From contig JAQGDQ010000065.1 of assembly GCA_030141605.1 (NCBI GenBank), positions 169,501 to 233,500 on the forward strand: a stretch of DNA of 64,000 bases. Reading direction: 5' to 3'. The stretch is from Tubiluchus corallicola. Taxonomy: Eukaryota; Priapulida; Priapulimorpha; Priapulimorphida; Tubiluchidae. A model generated the notes under the pieces. That model had not been told where the DNA came from. It was given only the letters and a program-made list of their open reading frames with translations, and made no database searches. A program made the translations under genes and the position numbers. Below, piece by piece: positions 1 through 13,400 of the stretch (the first letter of the stretch is position 1; every line of letters begins with the position of its first letter).

Positions 1-2
1 CG

Positions 3-3000
3 GACCCTCTTACAAGGAAAGTGAAATCAGACACTACAGGTAAATCTTTATCGGCTGTGTCTACTCGGAAGGAAATGTCCACTATAAGTGCAGTCAAGTG
101 TCTACTTTCTAATCCTGCCAAGAGTGAACATTTGCAAGATGAGCAGCAAAATGCTGATAATGAACCAATTCCTGTACTTCACCATAGTCCCCGCATGTTG
201 TGCAATAATGATTTGCCTAACCATAAAAACGACGACAATTGCAGTGCTCTGATGAGCAAACAAAATGGTTACAGCTACCATGTGAGTGACGTCTCACCAA
301 TTCTAGACCTCGATGACATGCAGTCATGTTGTGGTCAAGCAGTAGGCAAGGTTGACAAGACACTAGAAGTTGCAAATCATGTCAGTTCCAATGGCGAGGA
401 ACATGGTATGTTATTTTTGATTAGACATTTTAATTCTAGAAATAAATTTTGAGGTTTAACTGTGTGACTTATTGAAATAATGTAACTGCTTCCTGTTGTT
501 TCTTGTACAGCTAGTTATGTAGCTTTCATTTGTTTCTTTTTGCTTATTTTCTTTTCTTTTTTGAGTGTGAAAATAGTGGTATTGGGGTAGCACCAGAAAA
601 AATATCTGTAGTATTTTGTACTTATAGTGCATTTTGTAGAATAAAAAATATCCAGAATATAGGTACAGTCAAACCTCGTTATAATTATAACGAACCTATT
701 TAGAATGCCAACCTCGCTTAACGCCCAAATTTTTGGCGAAACAAAATATCTGAATTTGAATAACATGTATGCAAATTAATGTGCCTTGTATAATGCCAAA
801 CTAGTTTAAGGCCACCTTTTTCGCAGCAACAAAATAGGCGGTATGAAGACATTTGACTTCCAGTACCTACAAGGTGCAGTATAAAAAACATTTCAGTAGA
901 AATGGTCAGAAATTGCTGACTTATATCATAGAATCCGTGTTTTTTTTATTAATATCTCTTTTTAAGAGATATATTGTGATTTGTAGTATGACGTATTGTC
1001 CAAAATCATCAAATTTGGTTGCATGCACTAGCTTGGTTTGGATTACGTTACACTCATAAATTACATATTTTTAAGTTGTACCTATTTGTTTAGATCTTAG
1101 CACAATATTACTGACACCTGAGTCGACACCTAAAAAGCAGCTACAGAGGCGTAGAGCTGATGTACCGACTGACCAGTGCTACAGAATGCAGAATATTGAA
1201 AAGCAGGTGAAGAAAATACTGAATGATATTTCACTTATCATGTGTCATTGTTTTATTAATAGTCTTACAAGTATTTTATATAAAATCCTTATCTGGAACA
1301 GAACTGTTGTTCTTGACTGTGTCGACTGTTTAGCATTTAGGATCTAATTATTTATTTTAAAATTAACTGTTAGTTCGCAATTTCAAAAGTCTGTAAATTA
1401 GTGAGGAGTAATTGTCGTAGAGATGTATAACTAGCAGCGATATACAGCTTTAAAGTTTAAACATTTTTTTAGCCATTAGGTTCCCAGAAGTCTAAAACGA
1501 CAAAAAAGCATGCAAAGAAAGGGAAGAAAGGCACTGAAAAGCAAGTGGAGCAACGACAGCCCCAGGGTCTACTACAGTCAAGGTACAAGTTTGTTTAATA
1601 CAGTGTTTGTTGTTATTTGTGGGCATTGTTAATTCACTGAGTGAGTTTTTCAGTGCTATTTCAGGGCATCATGAAAGCGCATTTCAAAAATGAAACAGTA
1701 GTCATTGCTTAATAAAACCACGGATAATACGAGCCGCATTTTAGAACCATTTAGAAAAATGTTACAGAACGGATGTTAAAAATAAAGAATATAGTTAACA
1801 TTAGTGAACATCTTGCGTGTATGTGTGTGGCATATATTAATTAAGGTGACGCGTTTATGTACTGAACTTCGCCAAATATACATGATTGCAATAGGCTGCT
1901 GCATAATAAAACCACTGTTTATTAATGCCACTTATGGATGGACCTGTCGCGGTTTTATTAAGCAGCGACTACTGTATATCATCAAAGCCTATTGTAGACA
2001 TTTACAGAAAGATGACCATTAAAGAAATCTGTCCTCAAGACCAGTGAACTCAACAGATAGGAAACACTATCAGTCTGTAGTGTAAATGGCTTGTCACTGT
2101 GGTCTCGTCGATGTATCAAATTACTGTAATCCATTTTTGCTTTACGCGACTTTTTTTACGATTTATGCAACTTCACAATGTTTTTTGCTCTTCCTATCTC
2201 TGCAATGGGATTCTAATTAAAGCAAAAGCCAGAAAGTTCATGCAAAAATGTGTATTTGATCAAATGCTATTGCAAGATTGCGATAAAATTTTGACTTTGT
2301 TCGGATTGGAAATCCGAAATTCTAGTTGAAATGGTGCTTGTATTATGACGCCAACTACTCCTGCTAGGTATATTAGCGATTGTGCAAGTCTTTAACTGCA
2401 CAGCATTTTTTCTTATTGTGGTGAAAAATAGCACTTGTTCACCAAGTTGTGCAAAATAGGTTCTTTCTCAATTTGATTGGGTAAAATTTCTCAATTGTTT
2501 AGACTGAGCACTAAGTAAATAATGATGCTGAAGTTCATGATTATGGTTTTGTGCGTTTTCAGGTCTGAAGGCGAAAAAACTCAGAACAATGTAAAGCAGC
2601 TCATGACTGATTATTTTCCTATTCGCAAAAGCAAACGCAAAACAAAAGCGGACTTGAAACAAGAGACACAGAAATCTATTGAAGATGCAATTCTCAACGA
2701 GAAACAAGACGGATTAAAGGTCAGCCACAACATCCTTATATGCGGAACTGTGTTATGTTTATTTGGTTGCTGAGAGGGCCCAAAGTTATCTAACATTGTC
2801 ATATAAAAATTTTATTACTTGTATGATTTTCATAATTACTGATAAAATTTGCCCAGTTTGTGATAAAAAACATCTTTGTATAATTCTGTATGTTTGCACA
2901 TTTCTAGAATGTTGTAATTAATTAAGGTTTTTGGTAGATTGGCAATACTCTAGTCAAGAGAAATACTTAATTAGCAGTAATCATGACAATTTAAGCTTTA

Positions 3001-4024
3001 TTTTTGGTCTACATCAGATATTTCTTCAATTAGTTGTCATTTAGAAATATTTAAAACTATCATGAATCACAAAATAAACAATAACCCCTCACATCCACTT
3101 GCAGTTGGATATAAAGTAATGTCATTAGTCAATTCATTAGTTGTCTGATAATTTTTCTTATCTGGAGTATGATTTTGCATTTAAACTTACAGGTTGTGGA
3201 GCTTCCTGGGAAGGGACGTGGAGTAGTGACGGAGAGATTCTTTTCACGAGGAGAGTTTGTGGTGGAATACAAGGGAGAATTGATTGATACATGTATAGCT
3301 AAACAGCGAGAAGAATTATATTCTCAGCAACCGGAAAAATACGGGTGTTATATGTACTACTTCAGTTACAACAACAAGACATATTGGTAAGAGCTTTTTG
3401 ATACTTAATTTGGCATAATTTTGTGAATTACCACTCGGAATCTCTCCCGGAATCATAAAAGAAATCTAGCAATTTGTCTGTCCCGAAATGTAAAGGAAAT
3501 CAAGCAATTTTTTTTAAATATAATTAGCTTTCCCAGAATGATAAACAAAATCAAGCACCTTGTCTCATCCAGAATCATAAAAGAAATCAACCACCATTGT
3601 CGACTATTACATTTCATTAATGATTTTTAAACATTCTACTTTTGTTTTGCAAGGCATTGATATGCTTTTTACCTACCTATGGAGAAAACATAGCTGACAT
3701 TGACTTTCAACTCATGTATGTTAGTGTAACTTTCTCTTCAGCTGGCATTTGAGTGTGAATTCAGCTGTGGTATTTTTTTACTTTGTGTGATGATTTTATG
3801 ATTTCTTTAGTGTTGATGCAACTGCTGAGTCTGGGCATTTAGGACGTCTAGTGAACCATTCACGCAAGTCTAACAACTTAAGTACGAAGTCTGTTGGCGT
3901 GGCAGGTGTACCTCATCTCATACTCATTGCCAGTAGAGATATCAACTTGGGGGAGGAGCTGCTGTATGATTACGGGGACAGAAGTAAGGAATCCCTGCTA
4001 GCACACCCCTGGCTATCCTCCTAA
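3..4024 (+). CDS. KMT5A: Histone H4-K20 monomethyltransferase (SET8/PR-Set7), 5'-partial
   Basis: Six visible exons: 3-405 (continues left of the window), 1094-1206, 1473-1582, 2563-2719, 3193-3386 and 3811-4024 (stop TAA 4022-4024). All joins use GT-AG sites and keep frame, giving 396 residues. The first 260 or so are a low-complexity, Lys/Arg-rich tail. A TDYFPIRKSKRK stretch just before the SET domain matches the family's TD(Y/F)YPVRRSSRK segment. The SET domain (about residues 262-396) shows GKGRGV, FSRGEFVVEYKGEL, CYMYYF, the NHS motif in LGRLVNHSRKS, GVPHLILIASRDI and the YDYGDRS end with HPWL. In this family the enzyme adds one methyl group to H4 lysine 20 in nucleosomes, acting in chromosome condensation and S-phase control. 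AATAAA signals lie at 4235 and 4374. It converges with NLE1. The start codon lies outside the window. The family call is very secure. Confidence 0.95.
660..835 (+). repeat. Transposon-derived repeat with pogo/Tigger-like end
   Basis: CAGTCAAACCTCGTTATAA at 665 resembles the terminal repeats of pogo/Tigger elements. It is followed by two tandem units 88 bp apart (AATGCCAA(C/A)CT...TTAA(C/G)G(C)CCA...CAACAAAAT at about 702 and 790). It lies in the first visible KMT5A intron. The opposite terminus was not found. Confidence 0.4.
3434..3607 (+). repeat. Degenerate tandem repeat, about 36 bp unit
   Basis: Four diverged units of the type (C/T)C(C)AGAATCATAAAAGAAATCAAGCA in the KMT5A intron before the last exon. 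A related single unit occurs at 46015-46070 (CTTGTCTCATC...CATAAA...TTCACTATTCC), so this is a dispersed family. Confidence 0.55.
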
Positions 4025-7000
4025 TATTCTAGGAATAGTTTTAGTAATTTACCTCATGTAAAATGTAAACACGTTGGATGAGAATATACAGTATAGTCTG
4101 TACTTGTTTACCATGAAGCTGTATTCTAACACTCATCTTTGCTGTAATGGTAATTTGGAATTTTTGGTTGTGTAGGTTCATCTAGCACCACTTTGCCCTG
4201 TAACAGTGAACGGGTTTTGGTTGACAATTTGCACAATAAATATTATTATTATAAATTCGCAAGGACATGTAATAATGATGCAGTGCTTACGTAGGTGCAG
4301 TATATTTTCTGGTGGTGCTAACAGGAATCCAGTTATATAATGTGCAATATTCCAGAAAAATTTGCAAAGTGGAAATAAACAAAAAAAATGTATTTCATCA
4401 CTTAAAAATTCATCAGTTGCTTTTTTCCGCAATTTTTCATCTTGCCTTGATCTTTGTAAGAAATGATGTTTCTTTTCTTGGTTGAGAAATCTCGTAGTCC
4501 TCTAGTAGCAATGGGTGTTGGTTTGTAAATAGACACACAGAAAAGTGGCATTGTGCTTAAAATATGTGGAAAGGTGTTGGCTTTTTGAAGTGGAAGTCCA
4601 TTTAAACTTCCAACAACTGGGGGGGGGGAGTTTTTGCAGTTGACTGTCAAATATTTTCTCTGCCTTTGTCCAAGTTTTAAATACCGTACTGCAAATGATT
4701 GTGATTACACCCACCCTTACTCCTAGCTAACATGTTTTTGTTCCACATTTTGATATTTTTCAATTATTTAGTTATGTACTTTTATGCATTACAGTATTAA
4801 CTTAGTTTATGCATTGCAGTATTTAGTGTTTTGTATTGGTTTTTATATGTATTATACATTATTTATACTACCCCTATATCTCCAGGTAGTGTAACTAGTA
4901 ACGTGGTTTGACGATAGTAGCCAAAATTTGCATTTTTTTAACTTCTAGTTCAAATCAGGTGGATTCATATAGAAATATATTTGAAACTTTAGCACAAAAT
5001 AGTTTTTGATGAGTTGCATGAATCAGAGTCAGGTATATAAACTGCACATGTGTATCTGAGTAAGCTGTTAAAACTTATTTAGCTCATGATTTGAAATTGT
5101 AATGGAGCTTTGGCCAGGAGGCATATCCTTTGGACCGCCTGATTATTTATTCCAACTTTTTTCGTGCCTTGACTGCAACAATTTTACAGCCCTTTACAGA
5201 TATTGGCATTTAATGTAAATGATTGTGTCTTTTGTATGTAGCGAATTTGTATTAATGCGTTAACTTGTACATTTTTAAGAGTCTTTGAAGCTTAGAATTT
5301 TTATGACAGTTTGTGCACCTAACTGCAATTTGTAAATATTGATGGTTGCTATAAAATTTATTCTGTATATTTTTCACGTGAACTCAACCTAAAATACTGC
5401 ATTTTTTGTTATATTAAATTTATTCATTATCTTCTTGGATTAACTGATGAGGTTAGTTCTGAGAAGTTGCATTAAACTAGTTAGTCAAAATTAAAACACT
5501 GTGAAATGAAATTGCTACAGACACATTACAATTTATAATTTTGTGACAGTCAGCACATTAGCTCATCAGTTTACTCTTAATACATCATTATGGTTCCTTA
5601 AACCCTAGAATTAACCAAGATTGTCAAATGTATGTGATTTTTATTTAAAGTGAACTGCAATAGTTTTTCTCAATCCCTTTTTCAGCTTACATATAGCTCA
5701 ATGATGGTTTCAGCTAGCTCATTGTTTGGTAAGCTGCAAAAAATTGGTATTGTTTGGTATAGCTACTAATTTGACAAAGATTCTGTTTAAACAGTTACTG
5801 AGGAAAAATACAACAGTAGCTACTTTAACTTTCCGTTCTAGTAAGGATATTGAATTTCAATATTTAAGACCTTACGCATAGGTACAGTTTGTTTTCATGT
5901 ACAGTCCTTTTAAAAATGTAAAAAAAAGTTCATACAAACCAGTTCAGATCAACTGCCTTTAAAATCTCCTTTCCTAATCTGTTTTTCTTTTTCGAATAAA
6001 TCAGACACTGTGCTCGGTGAAAATTAAAAGTAAGAGAATCAAATGAGTTCAAATTACTTGTGTTGTTTTGCAGTTGGTGCGCATAAATGCGACCATTTCA
6101 TACTTAAAATTAGCCAGATACTACGATTAGAAACTTTATTGTTGCCTTTATGCTGCTGTGCAAGTTATTGCATAGAATATTTTAGTTATTAATAGAATTT
6201 GTTACCACATTTCATAACAGTTGATGACTCCACTAAACAAAAATTAATGGTTTAGTTAATGCAATTAAAGATTTAATTTTTGTGTCATGGAACCACAGTG
6301 TTTCACGTATTACTGTGTACAAGGAAGTCAATTTATAGTGAGAAAGTAGTGTAAGTAACATTAATATTGTGTAGCGATGCTACTTGCTTTCAGTATGACT
6401 AAGAATTTATTTTTTGCTGCTACGCGTGAAGAATAAAGCCAAGGCTTCACTAAAATTTACTAATGCATTAAATTTTGGTAACCAAACATTGAACTAGATT
6501 TTCTCATCTCTTCATTCATTCACTAAAAAACATTCACACTTAATACCTATTTAGCACTTTCATTATTGAGTATTAAAACCATTTCACATTCATCTAGAAA
6601 GTCATTTACAAGTTACAAAGACATTTCCCAAACAATATACCTACCTGGTGTCATAATGTAAAAAGAGACAAAGTTCATATAAAGGACTTGTACTGCCTAA
6701 CGCATATAGGTTGGTTCCACTTGTCTGTATCTATGACAAACTGGATGCATTACTAATAGCATAGTTCAGTATCCACTACATTTGATTAAAAAATTAAATG
6801 AAGTTGGTGTGAAAACTTTTTTGATAGTATACAAAAATGTTTTCAAAACTCAAATTATAATTAGTAAACTGTAAATAGAAAATTTCAAAATAAAGAAAAA
6901 ATACGACATTTCAATCATATTTTCATTCATTTCATTCTGTTTTTTTATTTACTGCTTCAATTCTTGTCAATAAGAATCATATTCATGTTACAATCATCTT

Positions 7001-7415
7001 TTTTCCACATCTCTCTGCAAACTGATAAAATTTCTATGATTCGTTTAAAGTTGTCTTGTGTCTTAAAAACCAGTCACAGTTTTATCTGTCAAAGGAAACA
7101 AAATAGCTGCAGGGATTTAAACAAAAAGTTTGATGTGTGACATCAGATTCAATGATTGAAAAATACTATTAAATGTCACAGTATTAATAAATCATTTAAT
7201 CCTGATTGAGGTTAAAAATGATGTATGTCAACTATTGTCACCACTTACTGAGCTATACAAACACCATGTGTATAGTGTACAACCAAAAAATTTGTTAAAA
7301 TAATTCAGGAACGTACTATCAGACCAAATCACTTTATACATATATACATGTAAAATGTACATATATAGTAAAAAAAGCTTTATACAGAATTCCTTATGCT
7401 AGAGTTGTAGTTCGT
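4025..7415. other. KMT5A-NLE1 convergent intergenic region
   Basis: Holds the KMT5A 3'UTR (AATAAA at 4235 and 4374) and, on the other strand, the NLE1 3'UTR. A minus-strand AATAAA near 6946 is a candidate for the latter. I see no coding frame, RNA gene or clear repeat in the rest, which is AT-rich. Confidence 0.6.
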
Positions 7416-10400
7416 CTACTTTCGCCATCTGCAATGAAAAGAAATAAAAAGGTCAGAATACAGTAAAGTTTTGCACTTGCATACAGAAGAAATGACAAAT
7501 TAATATAAGTACTTAAGTATTGGCAGATACACAATTTAACATGTTAAATAAAGCAACCTTTTTACACTTACAATTTTAACACTTTGTCCTTGCCACCACT
7601 GACCACTCGCTGACCATCAGGACTCCAGTCTATTGCGTAAACCTCGTCGGCATGTCCTGGTAGGTCAAGCATGAGCTTTCGGTTTTTTACATCCCAAACT
7701 TTGAGTGTAGAGTCTGCGCTGCCGCTACACAGCAAGCGACTGTCAGCTGACCATGCCACCTGGTAGACGGCTTGAACATGTCCGCGAAGCGATGCAATAT
7801 ACCTGCAAAAACATAAATTTTGCTGTGAATTGAAAAATTGCAAGTTCAATGATAATTACACCCAAATCCCACTAAAGTGATTTTGCATGCAACAAAGTTT
7901 GTTTTGTCATACCACATTATGTGCATGTTTATTAAAGTTTTGTGACCTTTCATTTCACACATGCAACACAACTGTATAAATTCAAGCTAAGAAACAAGTT
8001 GCCATACAGAGCAAAGACGTTAGTCATTACAAATCGGCTTTTATTTGGTAGAAATAACCCATTACATTAATTTTTCTTAAGAGATTAAGAGTTAAGCACA
8101 TTAATTAAGTCGAAAAATCATTACAAGTTTTTCTGCATAACACAGGGCTTCAGTGGTGATAACAATAGATATATATATATAAAGTCTAATGTTTAACTGT
8201 CTAAAATAAACCTTAGATAATGCAAGACTATAATAATAATAATAATAACTTCGCTTAGGACATAGTCCAAGGATAACATCTTAAGTAACTCAATACTTAT
8301 TTCTAATGTGGTTCCGCATGCTTGATCTAAGAACCAGTGGTACCATTTTTCAAGTTTTTGGTATGACTCGGTCCAGAGTTGAACCCACGACCTCCTGGGT
8401 TATAAGCGAGCACGCTACCATTGAGCTATGCCACGAAGTCCTATATCCACACTCAGTAACAAACCTTATTTCAAGATAACCCATACTTTAGAAATCACGT
8501 TGCAAGAGTGCTAATTTAAATAAAAATATATTGAGGGATTTCACGAAAGGGTCATAAGGGTCACAAAAGGTTATAAGTGATACTACTCAGTTCTGTAACA
8601 AATATGAGCAAATATGCAAGTTTTTTATAAGCTTGGTAGGTATTTTTCAAAATCAATGCAGTACTGGAGTTACATTAAAAGTCAAACTGTATTACAAAGA
8701 TTCAAATGTATAAACTTTTTTAAATCAAATATTGAAAAACCTATATGACTAAACTTGGGAATGATTCTGTTGTCTATTGTAACAATGAAGGTCCATTGTT
8801 ATCATCATCATCCTCATCATTATTATTATCATGATACAGTGATAATGATAAAAATTGGTTTTATTTAAAAGTTGTTAAAAAAGCACAACATTTTCTACAT
8901 ACTTTCCTGTTTTACCATTCCAGAGTTTAACTGATTTATCAAACGATGCACTAGCAATCACTCTGCAGTCTGGTGAAAACTTCACATCATTAATCAGCTG
9001 CTGATGGCCTGTCATTCGTGCTAATGGCTTGGTCTCTTTTTCTGGTTGCCATAGAAACATTGTAAAATCATCAGATCCTGAGACTAAGCATTCAGGCTGA
9101 TCACCCTGTAAGATGGTCCATATTTAAAGTGGCTGTCAAGTAGTTGTGGTTGGGCCCACAATTTCCTCTATCACGGTGCAATATAAGGTATAACATAAGT
9201 CCGAAATCCACAAACAAAATAAACATTCAATGCTGACATTGATGGTAACTACACACAAAGAGAATGGAGAGCTAATTATAGAGTCTTTCTTAGTCTTTTC
9301 TGTTTCCTTTTCTGATTCTGGTTAAATGGCTTGTTTACTTGATTTTGTGGAGAACAGAGTTAGAAAGAAAGTAGATTAAGAAAGGTTCTACAGTTAGCCC
9401 TCATTTCTATAAATTAATCTAAAGTGGATACCTTTGCATAGTCATATCTTTCTTGAGATAATCTTTTTAATTCTTCTAATGATCCTTTCATGGTTTGTGG
9501 AACGACTTGTGATTTTGCAGGATCAAATGCTCCTGTTCTCATCACGTAATCTGTGTTCAGGGCTAAAGTGTTGACCCAGTGTCCATGGCCATGCAATGTT
9601 CTACACAATACTCCCTACGCTCACAAAAAATGCATACAAGAGATGATTTCAAGACATTATTCTAATTTTTGTCAAAATTTTCAATAAAATGTCCTATTAT
9701 AAAGCAGTAATATTTAGCTTCGAACAGTTTTTACACTGTTGGAATTAAAGTACTAGCTTTATTAAACTAGAACTTGAATGAGAAAAGCAAGCAAATGAAG
9801 CAAGTGCATATATATATACATATCGAAAAATAACATATTGTGCAGACATTTATAATCACCTGTTTTGTTCCCTGCTACAGCAGTTTTTTTTTCATAATTA
9901 ATTTGTTGTATCATTATAAAATAACAACAAATATGATTTATGTGAAAGAGTGGCAAAGCTATGTGCACTGCTCAATCATTAATGATGTTTTTGCACAAAT
10001 TGCCCAACTCCACGTAAGTTTCTCTTTTATCATTAGCAATAATTCAGTATATTGTATCGTTATTGCCAAATTTGTATCTACTAGCACCTTTCAAATGATT
10101 GGGTGACCATGGTGGTATGGATAACAATCAATGAGAAGAACAGAAAACGAAAATATCTCAGCTTATGTAAAACAATGCAATAGACTTTCCTCTGTAGTTC
10201 ATCCAAAAAGACCAGAAGCTCTGGATTGTCAAAGATCTGATCTTAAATTACATAAGGGAGTGATTGAGAAAGCGCTTAAGTTAAAGACATACGTCTTCAG
10301 CTCTCCAGACTTTCACTGTTCTATCATGCGAGGACGTGTACAAGAGACCAGTTCCACCCCATTTCACACAAGTAACACTCTGTAGATGACCAGATAAAGT

Positions 10401-13400
10401 TACTAAACAGGTTCCTAGCAACACATTCCAGATCTTTACTGTGCAGTCCTAAAAATGTATAACAGTTTTTTATTAGTATTTATATTTTGCCCGACAATAG
10501 AAGTATAGGAAAAGATACAGTTCCTTTTTTTATAGTTTCAACATAAACTAAAAGGAGCATTTGATAGAATGTACAAGGAAAGTGATAAACAATCGTTCTA
10601 GTAAATAGATATAATGTTAAAAATAACATGTTAGAGGTAAAGCACTGATGTGATTTCTTTAAAAGATTATACAAAAATACCTTCAAAATAATATATATTG
10701 TCTTCTATCATTTGCCTGGATCAATAGAGGAAACCAGGGCAATATCACAACAAATGGTATTGAGTACTGGCACTTCTGAATTGCCAAAAAACACCTTAGC
10801 ATTTCATTAGAAAGCTATTCAACAAGAAATTTAGATCAAGTACTCACTGTTGAAAAACGTGTACCTTAGATGAACTAGCTATCCTCCGACATTCTGAATT
10901 AAGGTGCAGGGGTTCCCAACACAACCACGTGATCCATTGTTTGTGTCCTTTAAGTGTCCGACCAACTTGCTTCCCTGAATGTGGATCCCAAATAATTACC
11001 TACATAAGTATAATAAAAATAATTTCCCAGACACTTACTCTGAACTCACAGATGCGACATCATATTTTACAAAAATTTTATTCTGGGATTTTTTTATTAA
11101 AGACACTGATTAACAAACAAAGAAAAGATTGCTTTTCAAGTTGTGCAAGAAATGTAATTGTTTTCAATGGGCTACACACAGACTTGAATCAAATGTTTCC
11201 ATGTACAAAAGTCGAACATCTGAATTCAAACATCAAACTACCACTAAGTATTGTTTGATAGATAATCCCAAACCAATCACTGACTTGCAATTGTCTGGGC
11301 AAATCTTGTTGGTACATTTTTGGTTTGAATATGTTCACTTTTTGAAAAATCAGGCAGATACTAGCCAGAAAATAACTTTAATAATAAAATAAGCAACCCC
11401 TGGTCTGGATAGTAAATGAAATGGTGACTGCCAGGAACATGACTACCAGTGCACAGATGACCAAACATTCTTTATTTGAATAAAATTAAAACAATAAAAT
11501 TAAAATAACAAACGTAAAATGTTCAAGACAAGATATGCAGAAGACCTTATGTAAAGTTTACTGCATCTTACACAGGAACAGAAAGACATAAATCCATTCA
11601 ATAGTCACACAAATTGCAAAAGAAAAAATGTCAAATAAAATAATAGTAATACTAATAAATATATCTCCTATATGACTGTTGTATAAATGCATCTGAGCAT
11701 ATCTAAGACAATTGTCTACCAGAAAATTGTCTCACCTTATGAACTATCCTTGATCACAAGAAAAGTCCAAGTTTAGAAATAATCATTTGCATTAAGTAGT
11801 CCTTGCCCACAAATATTAGATTCCGACATGCACAGTGTCAAAATGCATAAAAAAGCATATTATGTCAAAGCACAGTAAGTGTGTATGAATAAATGTAAAC
11901 TAACTTGACTATTTTTGCAACCAGAAGCTAACTTTTTTCCATCTGGAGACCAGGCTATACTCAAGACCCAATGCTTGTGACCTGTAATGAAAATAATAAA
12001 AATTCAAGTTTGTAACATACAAAAGGACCTCTTTATCCTCTATCCACAGTAGCAGAGCTACTAACAGTTTATACGCTTACTCTAATCATTATATTGTTTC
12101 CTGTTATGGGACGTTACGTTGAAATAATGCACTCGTTATGCACTTTGAAATAAACTTATGCTATGATTTATGACTTACAGTATATCAACATACTGTAAGG
12201 TTACAAAGTACAACATTAAAGCAAGAAAAAATATGCTTACAAAATATTATAAACATGTAAAATGTAATATCTAGAAGGAAGAAAAGACAGAAGACAGCTT
12301 CAGGAATTAAGCGTGTGTGATCAAATAAAAATCTTTATTTGATCTCCTAGTTCATTGCTAGTTATATCATCAAAAAACAGCCCAGGTCAGGGGAAACATG
12401 CTACCTTTGCAAGTAAAATGTGGTGTTTCTGTGTTGATATCCCAGAATCGTACTGTCTTATCTCCAGACCCGCTAGCTAGATGCGATCCAGTAGGACTAA
12501 AAGCTACTGATATCACAGCTTCTGCATGACCTTCTATGGTACTTGTGCAACGTGTGACTGCTTGAACTCTATAAGAAAAAAATGGGAAGACTGGTGACAC
12601 GACTGCTGGGTCTGACGAGTGGTATACCAGTGACAGGTGTTAACTGCATTGGTCATTGCATGGTGATAGAGATCATATTAACAATACTCCAACAATTTCG
12701 GTTTACATTTTTCTGGTGCTGTTGCAATTAATAATGTTCAACATTTGTTCTAACCAAAACTGCTAGAAGCATCTGATAGACATGTATTATCCTATATAAA
12801 TCTGTAACTTTTTTGAAAATGTTCAATCTGGAGTGATGTTATAGTTTGTAACAAACTATATATATCTTTACAACTACAATATACGATAATAAATTAGAAT
12901 AGAAATGTTTTTATTTAAAAATTGATGAAGAAATTACTATTTTTAACGGTTTCTTTATACTTATTGCTAGCTGTAATGCAGCTCATTACAACAGACAACC
13001 TCGCAACTACTAGATGCAAATACAAGCCCTATGTAGTCCTATACAAGCCATAGATAAGAAAATGATGTAAAACATCCAGGCCTAAACACATAATTAACCC
13101 TTTCACTATGTAGTTGCTTTTTAACAGGGCCGTATTGGCTTTTGCACATCTGGCAATAACTTCTTGTGGTGTGTTACTAAAACAGAATCTTGTAATTTGT
13201 TATTAAACACTAATATTGAATATTTATTTTATCTATACAGATGCACACACATTCACGCACACATATATGCACTCATGCATGCACACACATGCACACACAC
13301 CCACACACACATAATTATATTTAGAAGCAAATTTTCACAAAAGTCAATATTACTAATCCATAATATGTATTATGTATGTAGTGTATTATCCATAATACAC

